Shown here: in pieces, positions 16,521 through 25,356 of the stretch
Layout: each line of letters starts with the position of its first letter
How positions within the stretch are numbered: position 1 is the stretch's first letter
Source of the DNA: Sebaldella termitidis ATCC 33386
GTDB lineage: Bacteria > Fusobacteriota > Fusobacteriia > Fusobacteriales > Leptotrichiaceae
Length of the DNA: 64,000 nucleotides
Assembly (NCBI RefSeq): GCF_000024405.1
Contig: NC_013517.1
Coordinates: 1,550,001 to 1,614,000, forward strand
Direction: 5' to 3'
Notes under the pieces: model-generated
Database searches by the model: none
What the model was told of the DNA's origin: nothing
What the model saw: only the letters and a program-made list of their open reading frames with translations
Program-made: the position numbers and the translations under genes

Positions 16521-18290
16521 TTAAATAATTTTATTTTGTAAACGATTCTGTTCTATTATTTCAATAAAAGCCTGATTCATTGTTTTTACATTTTCTCCGG
16601 CATTTTCTCTTACTTCCTGAGGGGTGCCCAGTACCAGCATTTTTCCCTGATCCTGTATCATAATACGGTCGCAGTACTCTGCTTCTTCCATAAAATGTGT
16701 GGTAATTATTATTGTAGTTCCTTCAGCTGCAAGAGCTGTTATTTGATACCAGAAAGAACGCCTTGCCAAAGGATCAATACCACTGGTCGGTTCATCAAGA
16801 AAAAGTATTTTTGGTTCATGAAGAAGTGCTACAGCCATTGATAAACGCTGTTTAAATCCTCCCGGAAGTTCTCCGCTCGGCTTTGTTTCCATTCCTGTGA
16901 GTTCAAACTGCTCTTTTACCTCTTCCATTCTTTTTTTCAGTTTTTCTCTTTTCAAACCGTAAACTCCGCCAAAAAATTTTAGATTTTCTTCTACAGATAG
17001 AGTTGAATATAAAGAAAATTTTTGTGCAACATATCCAATATTTGCTCTGGCCTGAGTTCTGGCCTTTCTCAAATCGACACCGGCTACTGACAGACTGCCG
17101 CTTGTCAAAGGCAGTAAACCGCACAGCATTCTGAATGTTGTTGTTTTTCCGGCACCGTTTGGACCCAAAAGTCCGAATATTTCTCCTTTATGTACCTGAA
17201 AGGATGTATTTCCTACAGCAGTAAAATCACCGAATTTACATACCAGATTATTAACTTCTATATCAACCTGATCTGATATTTCAAACTTGTCAGGAAATTC
17301 TATATGGAATTTCTCTTTGATATTATCATCATCATCATTATGTTCATTTTCATATTCACTTAACAAGGTCATGAATCCGTCCTCCAATCTGGAATCTACC
17401 TTCTGGATTTCTAAATTGCCGTCAATTTTTTTTATATTATCAAAAGCTTTTTTTGAGCGAATGATAAATCTCACGGCTCCGCCCTCAGGAACAGCATCAA
17501 TAATATTTTCTTTATCATCAAGTAATTTTGTCTGTATTAATCTGGAAGGCATGCTTTTAGGCGGCTGAATTTTAAAGCATTTATCTGCAGCTTTTCTTCG
17601 CAGTCCTTCCGGAGTTCCCACATCTAATACTTTGCTTTTATGCATCACTATAGTTTTTTGGCAAAGCTCAGCTTCATCCATATAAGCTGTACTCACAAGA
17701 ACTGTAAGTTTTTCCTTTTGCACAAGCTTTTGAAGAATTTCCCACAGTTCTCTTCTCGAAAGAGGGTCGACTCCTACTGTTGGTTCATCCAGCAGCAAAA
17801 GCTCGGGAGAACGGACTAATGTGCAGGCTAAGCTGAGCTTCTGTTTCATTCCGCCGGAAAGCTTTCCTGCCTGTCTTTTGGTAAAAGCTTCCAGACCTGT
17901 CATTTTCAAAAGTTCGTCAAAACGTTCTCTGCGTTCTTTTTTTGATACTCCGTGCAAGTCAGCATAAAGATCAAGATTTTCCTGAATGCTTAAATCTTCA
18001 TAAAGCCCGAAGCGCTGTGACATATAACTGATTCTGTTTTGAATTTCCTGAGGATTGTCTTTTGTATTTATTCCAAGAACTGTGAGATTTCCCTCGCTGG
18101 GAGTCATAAGACCGCATATTAGACGCATAAATGTACTTTTGCCTGCTCCGTCTGGTCCGATTAATGCAGTAAGCTTTCCTGCCGGAATTTTAATATTTAT
18201 ATTTGTGAGAGCATTTATCGTTTTTTTGGATGGCTTGGCAATAAAACGTTTATATAAATTTTCTGCAATAACTACATTTTCTGTATTCAT
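16521..18290 (-). CDS. ABC exporter ATPase with two fused nucleotide-binding domains (YbhF-like)
   Basis: Protein of 589 residues. NBD1 has Walker A GPDGAGKST (about residue 45), signature LSGGMKQK and Walker B LLLLDEPTVGVDP. NBD2 has Walker A GPNGAGKTT (about residue 375), a variant signature LPGGFKQR and Walker B ILFLDEPTSGIDP. A linker of about 70 residues rich in Asp/Asn/Glu joins them. The ATG overlaps the end of the HlyD gene by four bases (ATGA type), so translation is coupled. It powers export by the two ABC-2 permeases downstream. The fused arrangement matches E. coli YbhF. Confidence 0.94.
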   Translation of the reverse strand: MNTENVVIAENLYKRFIAKPSKKTINALTNINIKIPAGKLTALIGPDGAGKSTFMRLICGLMTPSEGNLTVLGINTKDNPQEIQNRISYMSQRFGLYEDLSIQENLDLYADLHGVSKKERRERFDELLKMTGLEAFTKRQAGKLSGGMKQKLSLACTLVRSPELLLLDEPTVGVDPLSRRELWEILQKLVQKEKLTVLVSTAYMDEAELCQKTIVMHKSKVLDVGTPEGLRRKAADKCFKIQPPKSMPSRLIQTKLLDDKENIIDAVPEGGAVRFIIRSKKAFDNIKKIDGNLEIQKVDSRLEDGFMTLLSEYENEHNDDDDNIKEKFHIEFPDKFEISDQVDIEVNNLVCKFGDFTAVGNTSFQVHKGEIFGLLGPNGAGKTTTFRMLCGLLPLTSGSLSVAGVDLRKARTQARANIGYVAQKFSLYSTLSVEENLKFFGGVYGLKREKLKKRMEEVKEQFELTGMETKPSGELPGGFKQRLSMAVALLHEPKILFLDEPTSGIDPLARRSFWYQITALAAEGTTIIITTHFMEEAEYCDRIMIQDQGKMLVLGTPQEVRENAGENVKTMNQAFIEIIEQNRLQNKII

Positions 18291-19336
18291 AAATTTTTCT
18301 CCTTACTGTCTGCCGTGTTATAGGAATTGATTTTTATTGTAGCAGGCATACCCATACGCAGTATATCCTCGCTGTCCTTCACGTAAACACGGATTTCATA
18401 TAACAAAGAAGTTCTTAATTCTGCTGTCTGTACAGTTTTAGGAGTGAATTCCGCAACTGAAGATATATATCCGATCTGCCCTTTTATAGGTTTGTCTGAA
18501 TAGCTGTCAATATAGACGCTGACTTCCATTCCCTCGTTAATATATCCTAATTGTTTTTCCTGAATATATGCTCTTACCCATTTTTTGTCATTTACAGCGA
18601 GAAGGAAAGTGATTTGCTGAGGTGATGCCATATCTCCCGGCTCCTGCAGCCGGGAACGTATAACTCCGTCAATCGGTGATTTTAATTGAGCTTGTTCCAA
18701 TAAATATTCCTGTATTGCTAATTCAGCTTTTTCAGCTTTCAGCCGGGCCTCCGCTTCTGTAATTTCTTCCTTACGAGGTCCTAATACTGCAAGACGATAA
18801 GATTCGGAAGTTTCCTTTACACGTGCTGAAGTTACTTTAAAATTCGATCTTGCATTATCTATTTCCTGTTTGCTTACTGAACGGCCGTCTGAATCATTAT
18901 AGGCATTTTCAATTCTTTGTAACTGTATTTTTGCATTTTGAGCTTCAGCTTTTGCAGCATTCACTTTTGCTAACATTTGAGACTTCTCCTGCGGTCTTGA
19001 ACCATTCTTTAAGCGTGATACTATGCTTTCCTGAGCTTCAATCTGAGATTTATTTTTTTCTATTTGGAGTTTTATATTTTCGGTGTCAAGACTTGCCAGC
19101 AGCTGACCTTTTTTTACGATATCTCCTTCTTCTACGTATATTTGATCTATTCTTTCATTAGCGTTAAAAGCCAGTGAGACCTGTCTGATATCTACATTCC
19201 CGTATAATATAATTTCTTCGCTTTTATTTTGTTTGCTGTATATAAACCAGCCGCAGAAAATTATTGCTGAAATAACTATTACAAACAGCCAATTTTTCTT
19301 ATTTTTTATTGCTGAAAATGTATTTTCTTTATTCAT
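18287..19336 (-). CDS. HlyD-family membrane fusion protein (YbhG-like)
   Basis: Protein of 349 residues. One N-terminal membrane helix (WLFVIVISAIIFCGWFIY) is followed by the first lipoyl half (VDIRQVSLAFNANERI, EEGDIVKKGQLLA), a long alpha-helical hairpin at about residues 75-215 rich in Lys, Glu, Ala and Gln, then the second lipoyl half (SPIDGVIRSRLQEPGDM) and a beta-barrel domain. It would bridge the inner-membrane ABC exporter and the TolC-like channel encoded just upstream. It overlaps the ATPase gene by four bases. Confidence 0.93.
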   Translation of the reverse strand: MNKENTFSAIKNKKNWLFVIVISAIIFCGWFIYSKQNKSEEIILYGNVDIRQVSLAFNANERIDQIYVEEGDIVKKGQLLASLDTENIKLQIEKNKSQIEAQESIVSRLKNGSRPQEKSQMLAKVNAAKAEAQNAKIQLQRIENAYNDSDGRSVSKQEIDNARSNFKVTSARVKETSESYRLAVLGPRKEEITEAEARLKAEKAELAIQEYLLEQAQLKSPIDGVIRSRLQEPGDMASPQQITFLLAVNDKKWVRAYIQEKQLGYINEGMEVSVYIDSYSDKPIKGQIGYISSVAEFTPKTVQTAELRTSLLYEIRVYVKDSEDILRMGMPATIKINSYNTADSKEKNL

Positions 19337-19353
19337 TTTTCCTCCTGATAAGT

Positions 19354-20829
19354 TTATTTATTAACTATCTCTGTTTCTTCCTGAGTAAGAGGTTTCCAGC
19401 CGCCGCCCAGTGCTTTAAATAAACCGACTAAATTAGAAACTTTCTGTCCTTTGCTTATTGCATACTGATCCTGTAAAGATAGCAATGATCTTTGGGCATC
19501 AAGGACACTCTGGTAGTCCGTAAGTCCGTTGTTATATTTGTTTTGTGCTATTTTCAGGGCTGCTGATGCATTCGCAACTCCGTCTTTTAACGAAGTATTT
19601 TTTTCTGATTCCTGAGCTACTGCCGTTAATGCGTTTCTTACCTCGGCAGCAGCATTTAAAACTGTATTCTCATAAGCGGCAAGATACTGCTCTTCCCTCG
19701 CAGACTGGACATTTATATTTTTTCTTATTGCTCCTGCATTAAAAATAGGAAAGCTAATCTGAGGAAGAAGGGAAAATCCCTTACTTGCTCCTGACAGCAG
19801 CGAACCGCTGGTCAGACTTTCCAGCCCTATGGAACCAAATAATGACAGTTTCGGCAGCAGATCTGTTCTTGCAGATTTGGTACGGGCAATTTGGGATTCC
19901 AGCTTATATTCCGCAGCCTGTATATCTGGTCTTTGTCTTAGTGCTTCTGCCGGGATTCCTACATATATCATTTCATTTACATCAGGAAGTTCTTTTCTTT
20001 CCGACAATGTTTTTTCGAGACTTCCCGGAACCTGTCCGGTAAGTATTGCCAGATTATTCAGTATTTCCTCTATACTTATCTTAATGGCAGGAATAGCGGC
20101 TTTAGTCTGATTCGCGGTGTATTTTGCCTGATTCAGGTTTAGTTCGTCTGTTAATCCGGCTTTATTTTTCGACTGCAGCAGTTTGATTGAAGTTTCCTGT
20201 AGAGCTAAGTTACTCTCGGCTATTGCAAGACGTTCCTGTAATGTTCTCAGAGAAAGATAGTTAACGGCTACTTCAGAAGAAATGCTGACCCATGTAGAAT
20301 GAAGCAGGGCATTCTGTGCAAGTAAATCCGATTCTGCGGCTTTTACTTTATATCGGTTTCCTCCAAAGATATCAATCTCCCATGAAGCATCAATCCCGAG
20401 TCTGTAAATATCGGTTATACCGATTTCAGGGGTAATGTTATCGGAAATTTTTGCTCTTCCCCAGAAATTATTACTGTCAAGCCACGGGAGGAGCTCGGCC
20501 TGACTAATCCCGAGAGCAGCTCTTGCTTCATTAACTCTGGCTCTGGCTTCCATGAGATTTTTGTTATTGTTTAGCGATAGTGTTATGAGCTGTGTAAGGG
20601 TATCGTCATCCAGAATATTCCACCAGTCGGCCAAAACATCGGGAGAAAGATTATTCTGTGTTTTAGTGTTGAAATAAGGACTGTCATATTCTGTCGAGAG
20701 TTCAGTCCATTTATTCTGCTTTGAATCCAGATATTGTTTTTCTGTCGTACCGATCTGGGTATTGCTGCAGGAAGTAGCTAATAAAACCACAGAAATAAAA
20801 TAAAATGCTTGTTTCCATAACTTTTTCAT
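19354..20829 (-). CDS. TolC/NodT-family outer membrane efflux lipoprotein
   Basis: Protein of 491 residues. It has a lipoprotein signal peptide (hydrophobic residues 9-20, then ATSCSN) followed by two tandem OEP repeats of about 200 residues. Conserved landmarks include LADWWNILDD near the N-terminus, ASWEIDIFGG, IPAEALRQRPDI and NNGLTDYQSVLDAQRSLL. These define the NodT/OprM group. It forms the outer-membrane channel of the tripartite pump. As the first gene of the operon, it is preceded by AAGGTG and an intergenic region shared with a divergent MarR regulator. It confirms that the organism is diderm. Confidence 0.94.
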   Translation of the reverse strand: MKKLWKQAFYFISVVLLATSCSNTQIGTTEKQYLDSKQNKWTELSTEYDSPYFNTKTQNNLSPDVLADWWNILDDDTLTQLITLSLNNNKNLMEARARVNEARAALGISQAELLPWLDSNNFWGRAKISDNITPEIGITDIYRLGIDASWEIDIFGGNRYKVKAAESDLLAQNALLHSTWVSISSEVAVNYLSLRTLQERLAIAESNLALQETSIKLLQSKNKAGLTDELNLNQAKYTANQTKAAIPAIKISIEEILNNLAILTGQVPGSLEKTLSERKELPDVNEMIYVGIPAEALRQRPDIQAAEYKLESQIARTKSARTDLLPKLSLFGSIGLESLTSGSLLSGASKGFSLLPQISFPIFNAGAIRKNINVQSAREEQYLAAYENTVLNAAAEVRNALTAVAQESEKNTSLKDGVANASAALKIAQNKYNNGLTDYQSVLDAQRSLLSLQDQYAISKGQKVSNLVGLFKALGGGWKPLTQEETEIVNK

Positions 20830-21214
20830 AAGTTCACCTTTCTAACATTGGAATAAAATTTGTACAAATGTTCATGCATATAATGTGATTTTGGTTAATT
20901 CTATTTTATATTATTCCAAAAAACACTCTCGAGCACATGTAATTCAATATAAAATAAAATTCTCGAAATAATAAGCTTCATAATGGTAATGATGCTAACT
21001 ATTTTTTCTAAATTATCATATTTGAATAAGCTTGTCAATATTTATTTTAATTATATGTATTTTTTTATTTAATTAATTTTAATTTTTTCGTTGGATAAGC
21101 TTTTTTGAAAGTATATATATAATTATATTTCTGATAAATTTTTAAAAATTACTTGACAATATAAAAGTTTTACTATAAAAAATTAGTATAATCTAAAAAT
21201 TAAGGAGGCTCATA
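20830..21214. promoter_or_regulatory. Divergent control region between efflux operon and marR-type gene
   Basis: A 12-base perfect palindrome, ATTTGTACAAAT, lies at 20858-20869, about 30 bases before the efflux operon start, and is a candidate operator for the divergent MarR protein. On the other side TTGACA (21153-21158) and TATAAT (21187-21192) or TATAAA (21174-21179) flank an AT-rich segment before the regulator. Spacing is not ideal, so the exact promoter is uncertain. The rest is AT-rich with no gene. Confidence 0.4.
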
Positions 21215-21658
21215 ATGGAAATAGCTGACGCAATTATGTTTAAAATAAGAATTTTAGACAATCAGATAAAAAGATTCATTGATAAAAAAGCAATGTCTGT
21301 TGATAAGAATTTGACAGGAATGCAGCTGGCAGTTCTTTTATTTGTCGGTTATCATAATAAGCTGGATAAAAATAAAGATATTTTTCCTAATGATATCGAA
21401 AAAAAATTTAATGTAAGGCGCTCCACTGTTACTACTATCTTAAAAAAACTTGTGAAAGACGGATATATAACTCAAATTCGTGCTTCGTATGATGAACGGT
21501 ATAAAAGGCTCTTTATTACTGAAAAATCCGAGCTGATATATTCAAAAATACAACAGGCACAGATAGAGGGAGAAGAAATAGTTTCCAAAGGATTAAGCCA
21601 GGAAAAAATAGATATTTTCTTTGAGGTAGCTAATAAAATTATGGAAAATATTTCTTGA
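21215..21658 (+). CDS. MarR-family transcriptional regulator
   Basis: Protein of 147 residues behind AAGGAGG. The winged helix reads DIEKKFNVRRSTVTTILKKL (recognition helix) followed by VKDGYITQIRASYDERYKRLFIT (wing with the MarR Asp-Arg pair) and a C-terminal dimerisation helix. It is divergent from a complete drug-efflux operon, the classical arrangement for a local repressor relieved by the exported compound. The effector is unknown. Confidence 0.92.
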   Translation: MEIADAIMFKIRILDNQIKRFIDKKAMSVDKNLTGMQLAVLLFVGYHNKLDKNKDIFPNDIEKKFNVRRSTVTTILKKLVKDGYITQIRASYDERYKRLFITEKSELIYSKIQQAQIEGEEIVSKGLSQEKIDIFFEVANKIMENIS

Positions 21659-22123
21659 ATAATAATTATGTTTAAAATACAAGCTGTACTTATACTTTTT
21701 ATAAGAAAAGATATAAAGTTTTTTCTGAAATATACTTTTTAAGAAAGAAGAGAAAAGCTCAGATTATTAGAGCACTAAATATAATATTTTAATACAATCA
21801 ATTAATTAGACATTTTATATAAACAGTTAAACGGATTTTTTTTAAAAATTTATAATTAGTATTATAACTATTAGGATTCTAATGTTTGTTCAGGTATAAT
21901 TTTCCGTTTCTTATTTTTAAATGCTCAGAAGGGTTTTATTTAAATTAAACTCGTGTTATAATAAATACGTTGTTAATATAAATAATATACATATACGGCT
22001 GATTATCCCGGAAAAATATGCATCTTTAATACTGGTTATCTTGGAGTTTTTACGACAGTCTGTTTTTTGGGAGCCGGAATCTAAGTATGATATTATTTTT
22101 TATAAAAGAAAAGGGAGTAAGAA
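21659..22123. other. AT-rich intergenic DNA, no convincing gene
   Basis: One open frame (21921-22139) overlaps the start of the next gene, lacks a ribosome binding site and has no recognisable content. TATAAT near 21892 could be a -10 box for the DUF1275 gene but has no clear -35 partner. Confidence 0.4.
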
Positions 22124-22807
22124 ATGGAAAATAAAATAAAAATAGCATATATCTTTTCATTTATATACGGATATATAAATTCACTCGGTTTTATAATAAT
22201 GAACGGGTTATTTTTTACGTTTATGAGCGGAAATTCCGTCAGACTGGGTGTAAATATAGGAGAACTGAATCTAGGAACAGGCTTCAGGTATTTCTCGCTC
22301 TTTTTATTTTTAATTTTCGGTGCATTTATAGGAGATATTATCTTTTCATATTATAGAAAGACCGGAATGTTCATATTATTAGTTTTAGAACTTTTTTTAT
22401 TTATGACAGCTGTAATTTTCTCATTAAGGCACAATGCATGGGTAGTTTTTATACCGCTGGGCATAGCAATGGGAATACAAAATATTGTGAATCTGTTAAT
22501 AGGAAACAGTCTGATAGGCAGAAGCTTTATATCCGGAATAGTTTTTAATCTGGGAATAGCTTTTTCGAGAATATTACAGAAAAAAAGCGAGTGGGGGATA
22601 ATAAGGATATATTTGAATACATGGCTGTTATTCATACTTGGAGCTGTACTAGGAACAATCATACTGGAAAATAGTAATTTGTGTATTTCTTTAATATTAA
22701 TTACCATTGTTTATGCTTATGCAGCACTTATGATATTCAGGGTGTGGAAATCCGATAAAAGATTTCTTGTAAGAATGAAGAAAAATAAAAGTAAATTTGT
22801 GGTATAA
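22124..22807 (+). CDS. DUF1275 (YoaK-like) integral membrane protein
   Basis: Protein of 227 residues, ATG eight bases after AAGGGAG. Six hydrophobic segments span the protein. The opening GYINSLGFIIMNGLFFTFMS followed by GNSVRLGV is the family hallmark (a GYVDALGF to MTGN-type motif). DUF1275 proteins are inner-membrane proteins of unknown function found widely in bacteria. The gene is monocistronic, with a terminator 80 bases downstream. Nothing nearby indicates a role. Confidence 0.85.
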   Translation: MENKIKIAYIFSFIYGYINSLGFIIMNGLFFTFMSGNSVRLGVNIGELNLGTGFRYFSLFLFLIFGAFIGDIIFSYYRKTGMFILLVLELFLFMTAVIFSLRHNAWVVFIPLGIAMGIQNIVNLLIGNSLIGRSFISGIVFNLGIAFSRILQKKSEWGIIRIYLNTWLLFILGAVLGTIILENSNLCISLILITIVYAYAALMIFRVWKSDKRFLVRMKKNKSKFVV

Positions 22808-22886
22808 GAGGACAAAATTAAAAGGTGTTTTGAAAAAGGATATTCTTGAAACCGGCAAAGAATAATAAATACTAAAATAAAATATA

Positions 22887-22927
22887 AACAGTGTGTTAGA
22901 TTATATAATTTAATACACTGTTTTTTT
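22887..22927 (+). terminator. Terminator after the DUF1275 gene
   Basis: AACAGTGTGTTA pairs with TAATACACTGTT (one G-U pair) and is followed by seven T residues. Confidence 0.8.
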
Positions 22928-23084
22928 AGAAAAAATAATATGAAAAATTAGTTTAAGCGCATGAAAAGCCTGAAAAAACAAGGGGGATTTAGTTCGATGA
23001 TATAAATGGGATTTTATAAATTTTGTGAGAATACATAGAAAAATCAAGTGTTTTTTGAAAAAGAAAAAAAACATAAATTATGAC

Positions 23085-23142
23085 TTGACAATTTGAAAAA
23101 TCAGGCTAAAATATATTAGAGTTTTTGAAAAGGTTTACAAAA
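23085..23142 (+). promoter_or_regulatory. Promoter and operator of the lacI-type gene
   Basis: TTGACA (23085-23090) and TAAAAT (23107-23112) are spaced by 16 bp. Just downstream, at 23123-23142, lies TTTTGAAAAGGTTTACAAAA. It matches 18 of 20 positions of the perfect palindrome found before the sugar operon (24326-24345) and overlaps the expected transcription start. This indicates autoregulation by the LacI protein. Confidence 0.7.
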
Positions 23143-23156
23143 AATGGTGATTAATT

Positions 23157-24152
23157 ATGACAGGAATAAAGAAAGTCGCCAGCTTAGCTGGTGTGTCGAC
23201 GGCCACTGTATCAAGGGTCATTAATAAAAATCAAAATGTTTCCGAGGAAAAAAGACTGAGAGTCCAGAAAGTACTGGATGAGCTTAACTATGAAGTAAAT
23301 TATCATGCTAAGTCTCTTCGTGAAATGAGAACAGGAATGCTCCTTTTTATCGTAACCAATATCTCAAATCCGTTTTATGCAGAGATAGTAAAGGGAGCGG
23401 AGGAATATGCCAAGACTAAGAATTATAATGTTTTGGTCTGTAACGGATATTCCGACAGGGATATAGAAAGAAAATATTTCAAATTCATAGAAAATAAATT
23501 AGTTGACGGTGCCTTTATAATGGATCTTGCTATAGAAAAGGATTTTTTAAAAGATTTTTCAATAAAGTATCCTATTATACAATGCAGTGAATTTTATGAT
23601 GACATAGGGGTTCCCTTTGTTTCGATAGATCATGAAAAGGCAGCCTTTGAAGCTACGAGCTATCTGCTTGAAACCGGTTTTGAGAAAATCTTTTATGTAC
23701 AGACATACGGAGACTTTATTTTTGATAAACTAAGACTGGCAGGATATAAAAGAGCCCTTGCGAAGTTTGGCAGACCGTTTGATGAAAGACTTATCATAAA
23801 AACAGACTTTAATTACAGCGGAGGAATTAACGCAGCTAAGCAGATACTAAAAAGTAAGATAAAAAAAGCCGGAATTTTTACTGTATCGGATATGATTGCC
23901 ATAAGCATGGTAAATTATCTGAATTATAAAAATGTCAAAATTCCAGAGAACTATTCAGTAATAGGATTCGATGATATAGAATTATGCAATGCCACTTATC
24001 CGGGAATTACTACGATTCATCAGCCGAGAATAAAAATAGGAAAAGAGGCCTGCAAATTATTAATTAACAGAATACTCAAATTAAATACTTCCAACACAAT
24101 TCAAAATAAATTTTTACCGCATAAGCTTATTAAAAGAGGAACAACTTTCTAA
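23157..24152 (+). CDS. LacI-family transcriptional regulator of the sugar operon
   Basis: Protein of 331 residues. The N-terminal HTH is canonical (KKVASLAGVSTATVSRVINK) with the hinge helix NYEVNYHAKSLR, followed by a periplasmic-binding-protein-like effector domain (ISNPFYAEIVKGAEEYA to the C-terminal VIGFDDIELCNATYPGITT). It precedes an ABC sugar uptake and catabolism operon in the same orientation. Near-identical LacI-type palindromes stand before both this gene and the operon, so it very probably controls both. The ribosome binding site is weak (GGTGA). The effector is presumably the transported sugar or a derivative. Confidence 0.93.
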   Translation: MTGIKKVASLAGVSTATVSRVINKNQNVSEEKRLRVQKVLDELNYEVNYHAKSLREMRTGMLLFIVTNISNPFYAEIVKGAEEYAKTKNYNVLVCNGYSDRDIERKYFKFIENKLVDGAFIMDLAIEKDFLKDFSIKYPIIQCSEFYDDIGVPFVSIDHEKAAFEATSYLLETGFEKIFYVQTYGDFIFDKLRLAGYKRALAKFGRPFDERLIIKTDFNYSGGINAAKQILKSKIKKAGIFTVSDMIAISMVNYLNYKNVKIPENYSVIGFDDIELCNATYPGITTIHQPRIKIGKEACKLLINRILKLNTSNTIQNKFLPHKLIKRGTTF

Positions 24153-24177
24153 TTACAAAAAAATTACAAATAAACAT

Positions 24178-24231
24178 TCTGCTTTGTGACTAAATGCAAA
24201 GCAGAGGAGAATCAGCCCTTTACTTTGCATT
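24178..24231 (+). promoter_or_regulatory. Overlapping inverted repeats able to form alternative hairpins
   Basis: TCTGCTTTG (24178-24186) pairs with CAAAGCAGA (24197-24205), but the overlapping AATGCAAAG (24193-24201) also pairs perfectly with CTTTGCATT (24223-24231). The two stems exclude each other. No T run follows either, so a simple terminator is unlikely. It could be the end of the lacI transcript or a regulatory element. Confidence 0.4.
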
Positions 24232-24325
24232 AATATATAACATCATGAGAGCACATAGTGAAAAATATTCATAATTTTGGGAAAAAAATTAACAGCAAGA
24301 GGAGGAGTGATAATTTTATTTTCAA

Positions 24326-24345
24326 TTTTGTAAAGCTTTACAAAA
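24326..24345 (+). promoter_or_regulatory. LacI-type operator of the sugar uptake operon
   Basis: TTTTGTAAAGCTTTACAAAA is a perfect 20-base palindrome with the central form typical of LacI/PurR/CcpA-type sites, 43 bases before the first structural gene. Its near-copy overlaps the start region of the upstream lacI-type gene. No matching promoter hexamers could be assigned with confidence. Confidence 0.75.
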
Positions 24346-24387
24346 ATAAAAAACTGAAAAAACAGAACAAAATTAAGGAGAATCAAT

Positions 24388-25320
24388 ATGAAATTATCGT
24401 ATTTAACAGCCTGCTTTAATAATTTATCTTTGGAAGAAAAGGTAAAATTTGCAGCAGAACAAAAATTTGATGCTATCGAGCTTTCATGCTGGCCTGTGGC
24501 AAATGACAGAGATTATTCAAGCACTGATATTGATGTTTCAAAATTCGACAGTAAGACTAAGGAGGATATATTGAAATTAACAGGGGAAAATAACATAGAA
24601 ATAGCTTCCCTTGCTTACTATGACAATTGTCTTCATCCTGATACATCAATAAGGGAAAATAACGTAAAGCATCTCTATAATGTAATTGAAACTGCAGGAA
24701 AATTAGGAGTAAAATTTGTGGGAGCTTTTGCAGGGAGAAATCTGGATCTCAGCTTTGAAGAAAATTTTACGGAATTTGAAAAGATCTTTCCCAATATAGT
24801 AAAATACGCAGCTGACAGAAACGTGAATCTTCTGATAGAGAACTGTTCTATGCCGGGCTGGCACAGAGAAGGCTGGGGAGCTACTATATCATACTCGCCG
24901 GAATTATGGGACAGAATGTTTGAAATCATTCCTGATGAAAATTTCGGACTGAATTTTGATCCTTCACATCTGATATGGCTGGGAGTGGACTATATTAAGG
25001 CATTAATTGATTACAAGGAAAGAGTGCTTTATTTCCATGCAAAGGATACAAAGATATTTGAAGAAAAAAGAAGCTACTACAGCATATTCGGCAAGCAGCT
25101 GGACAGGGAGAACGAATGGGACTACGGATGGTGGCAGCATAAAATACCCGGAAAAGGAAGCGTGGACTGGCAGAAAATATATCAGACACTGAGAGAAATA
25201 GGGTATGACGGCTATGTAAGTATAGAACACGAGGATCTGAATTATTCTGAAAATGATGAGGCAATAAAATTAGGACTGATGAAAGGCAAGGCATTTTTGG
25301 ATTCCATATTCAAAAAGTAA
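24388..25320 (+). CDS. Sugar phosphate isomerase/epimerase-like TIM barrel (AP endonuclease 2 superfamily)
   Basis: Protein of 310 residues, ATG after AAGGAG. The sequence follows the xylose-isomerase-like TIM barrel: FDAIELSCWP (strand 2), IASLAYYDN, GVKFVGAFAGRN, LLIENCSMPG (metal-ligand Glu), FDPSHLIWLG (Asp and His ligands), LYFHAKDTK (His) and YVSIEHED (Glu). These positions form the divalent-metal site of IolE/IolI/IolH-type enzymes. It is the first gene of an operon with a sugar ABC importer and a Gfo/Idh/MocA dehydrogenase, so it probably isomerises or dehydrates an oxidised sugar or polyol intermediate. The exact reaction is unknown. Confidence 0.88.
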   Translation: MKLSYLTACFNNLSLEEKVKFAAEQKFDAIELSCWPVANDRDYSSTDIDVSKFDSKTKEDILKLTGENNIEIASLAYYDNCLHPDTSIRENNVKHLYNVIETAGKLGVKFVGAFAGRNLDLSFEENFTEFEKIFPNIVKYAADRNVNLLIENCSMPGWHREGWGATISYSPELWDRMFEIIPDENFGLNFDPSHLIWLGVDYIKALIDYKERVLYFHAKDTKIFEEKRSYYSIFGKQLDRENEWDYGWWQHKIPGKGSVDWQKIYQTLREIGYDGYVSIEHEDLNYSENDEAIKLGLMKGKAFLDSIFKK

Positions 25321-25356
25321 CATATAATATAATAAAAAAAATTTGGAGGTAACAAA

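Noticed and set aside
21921-22139. 72-codon frame before the DUF1275 gene
   Set aside because: Overlaps the real start, has no ribosome binding site and no recognisable content.
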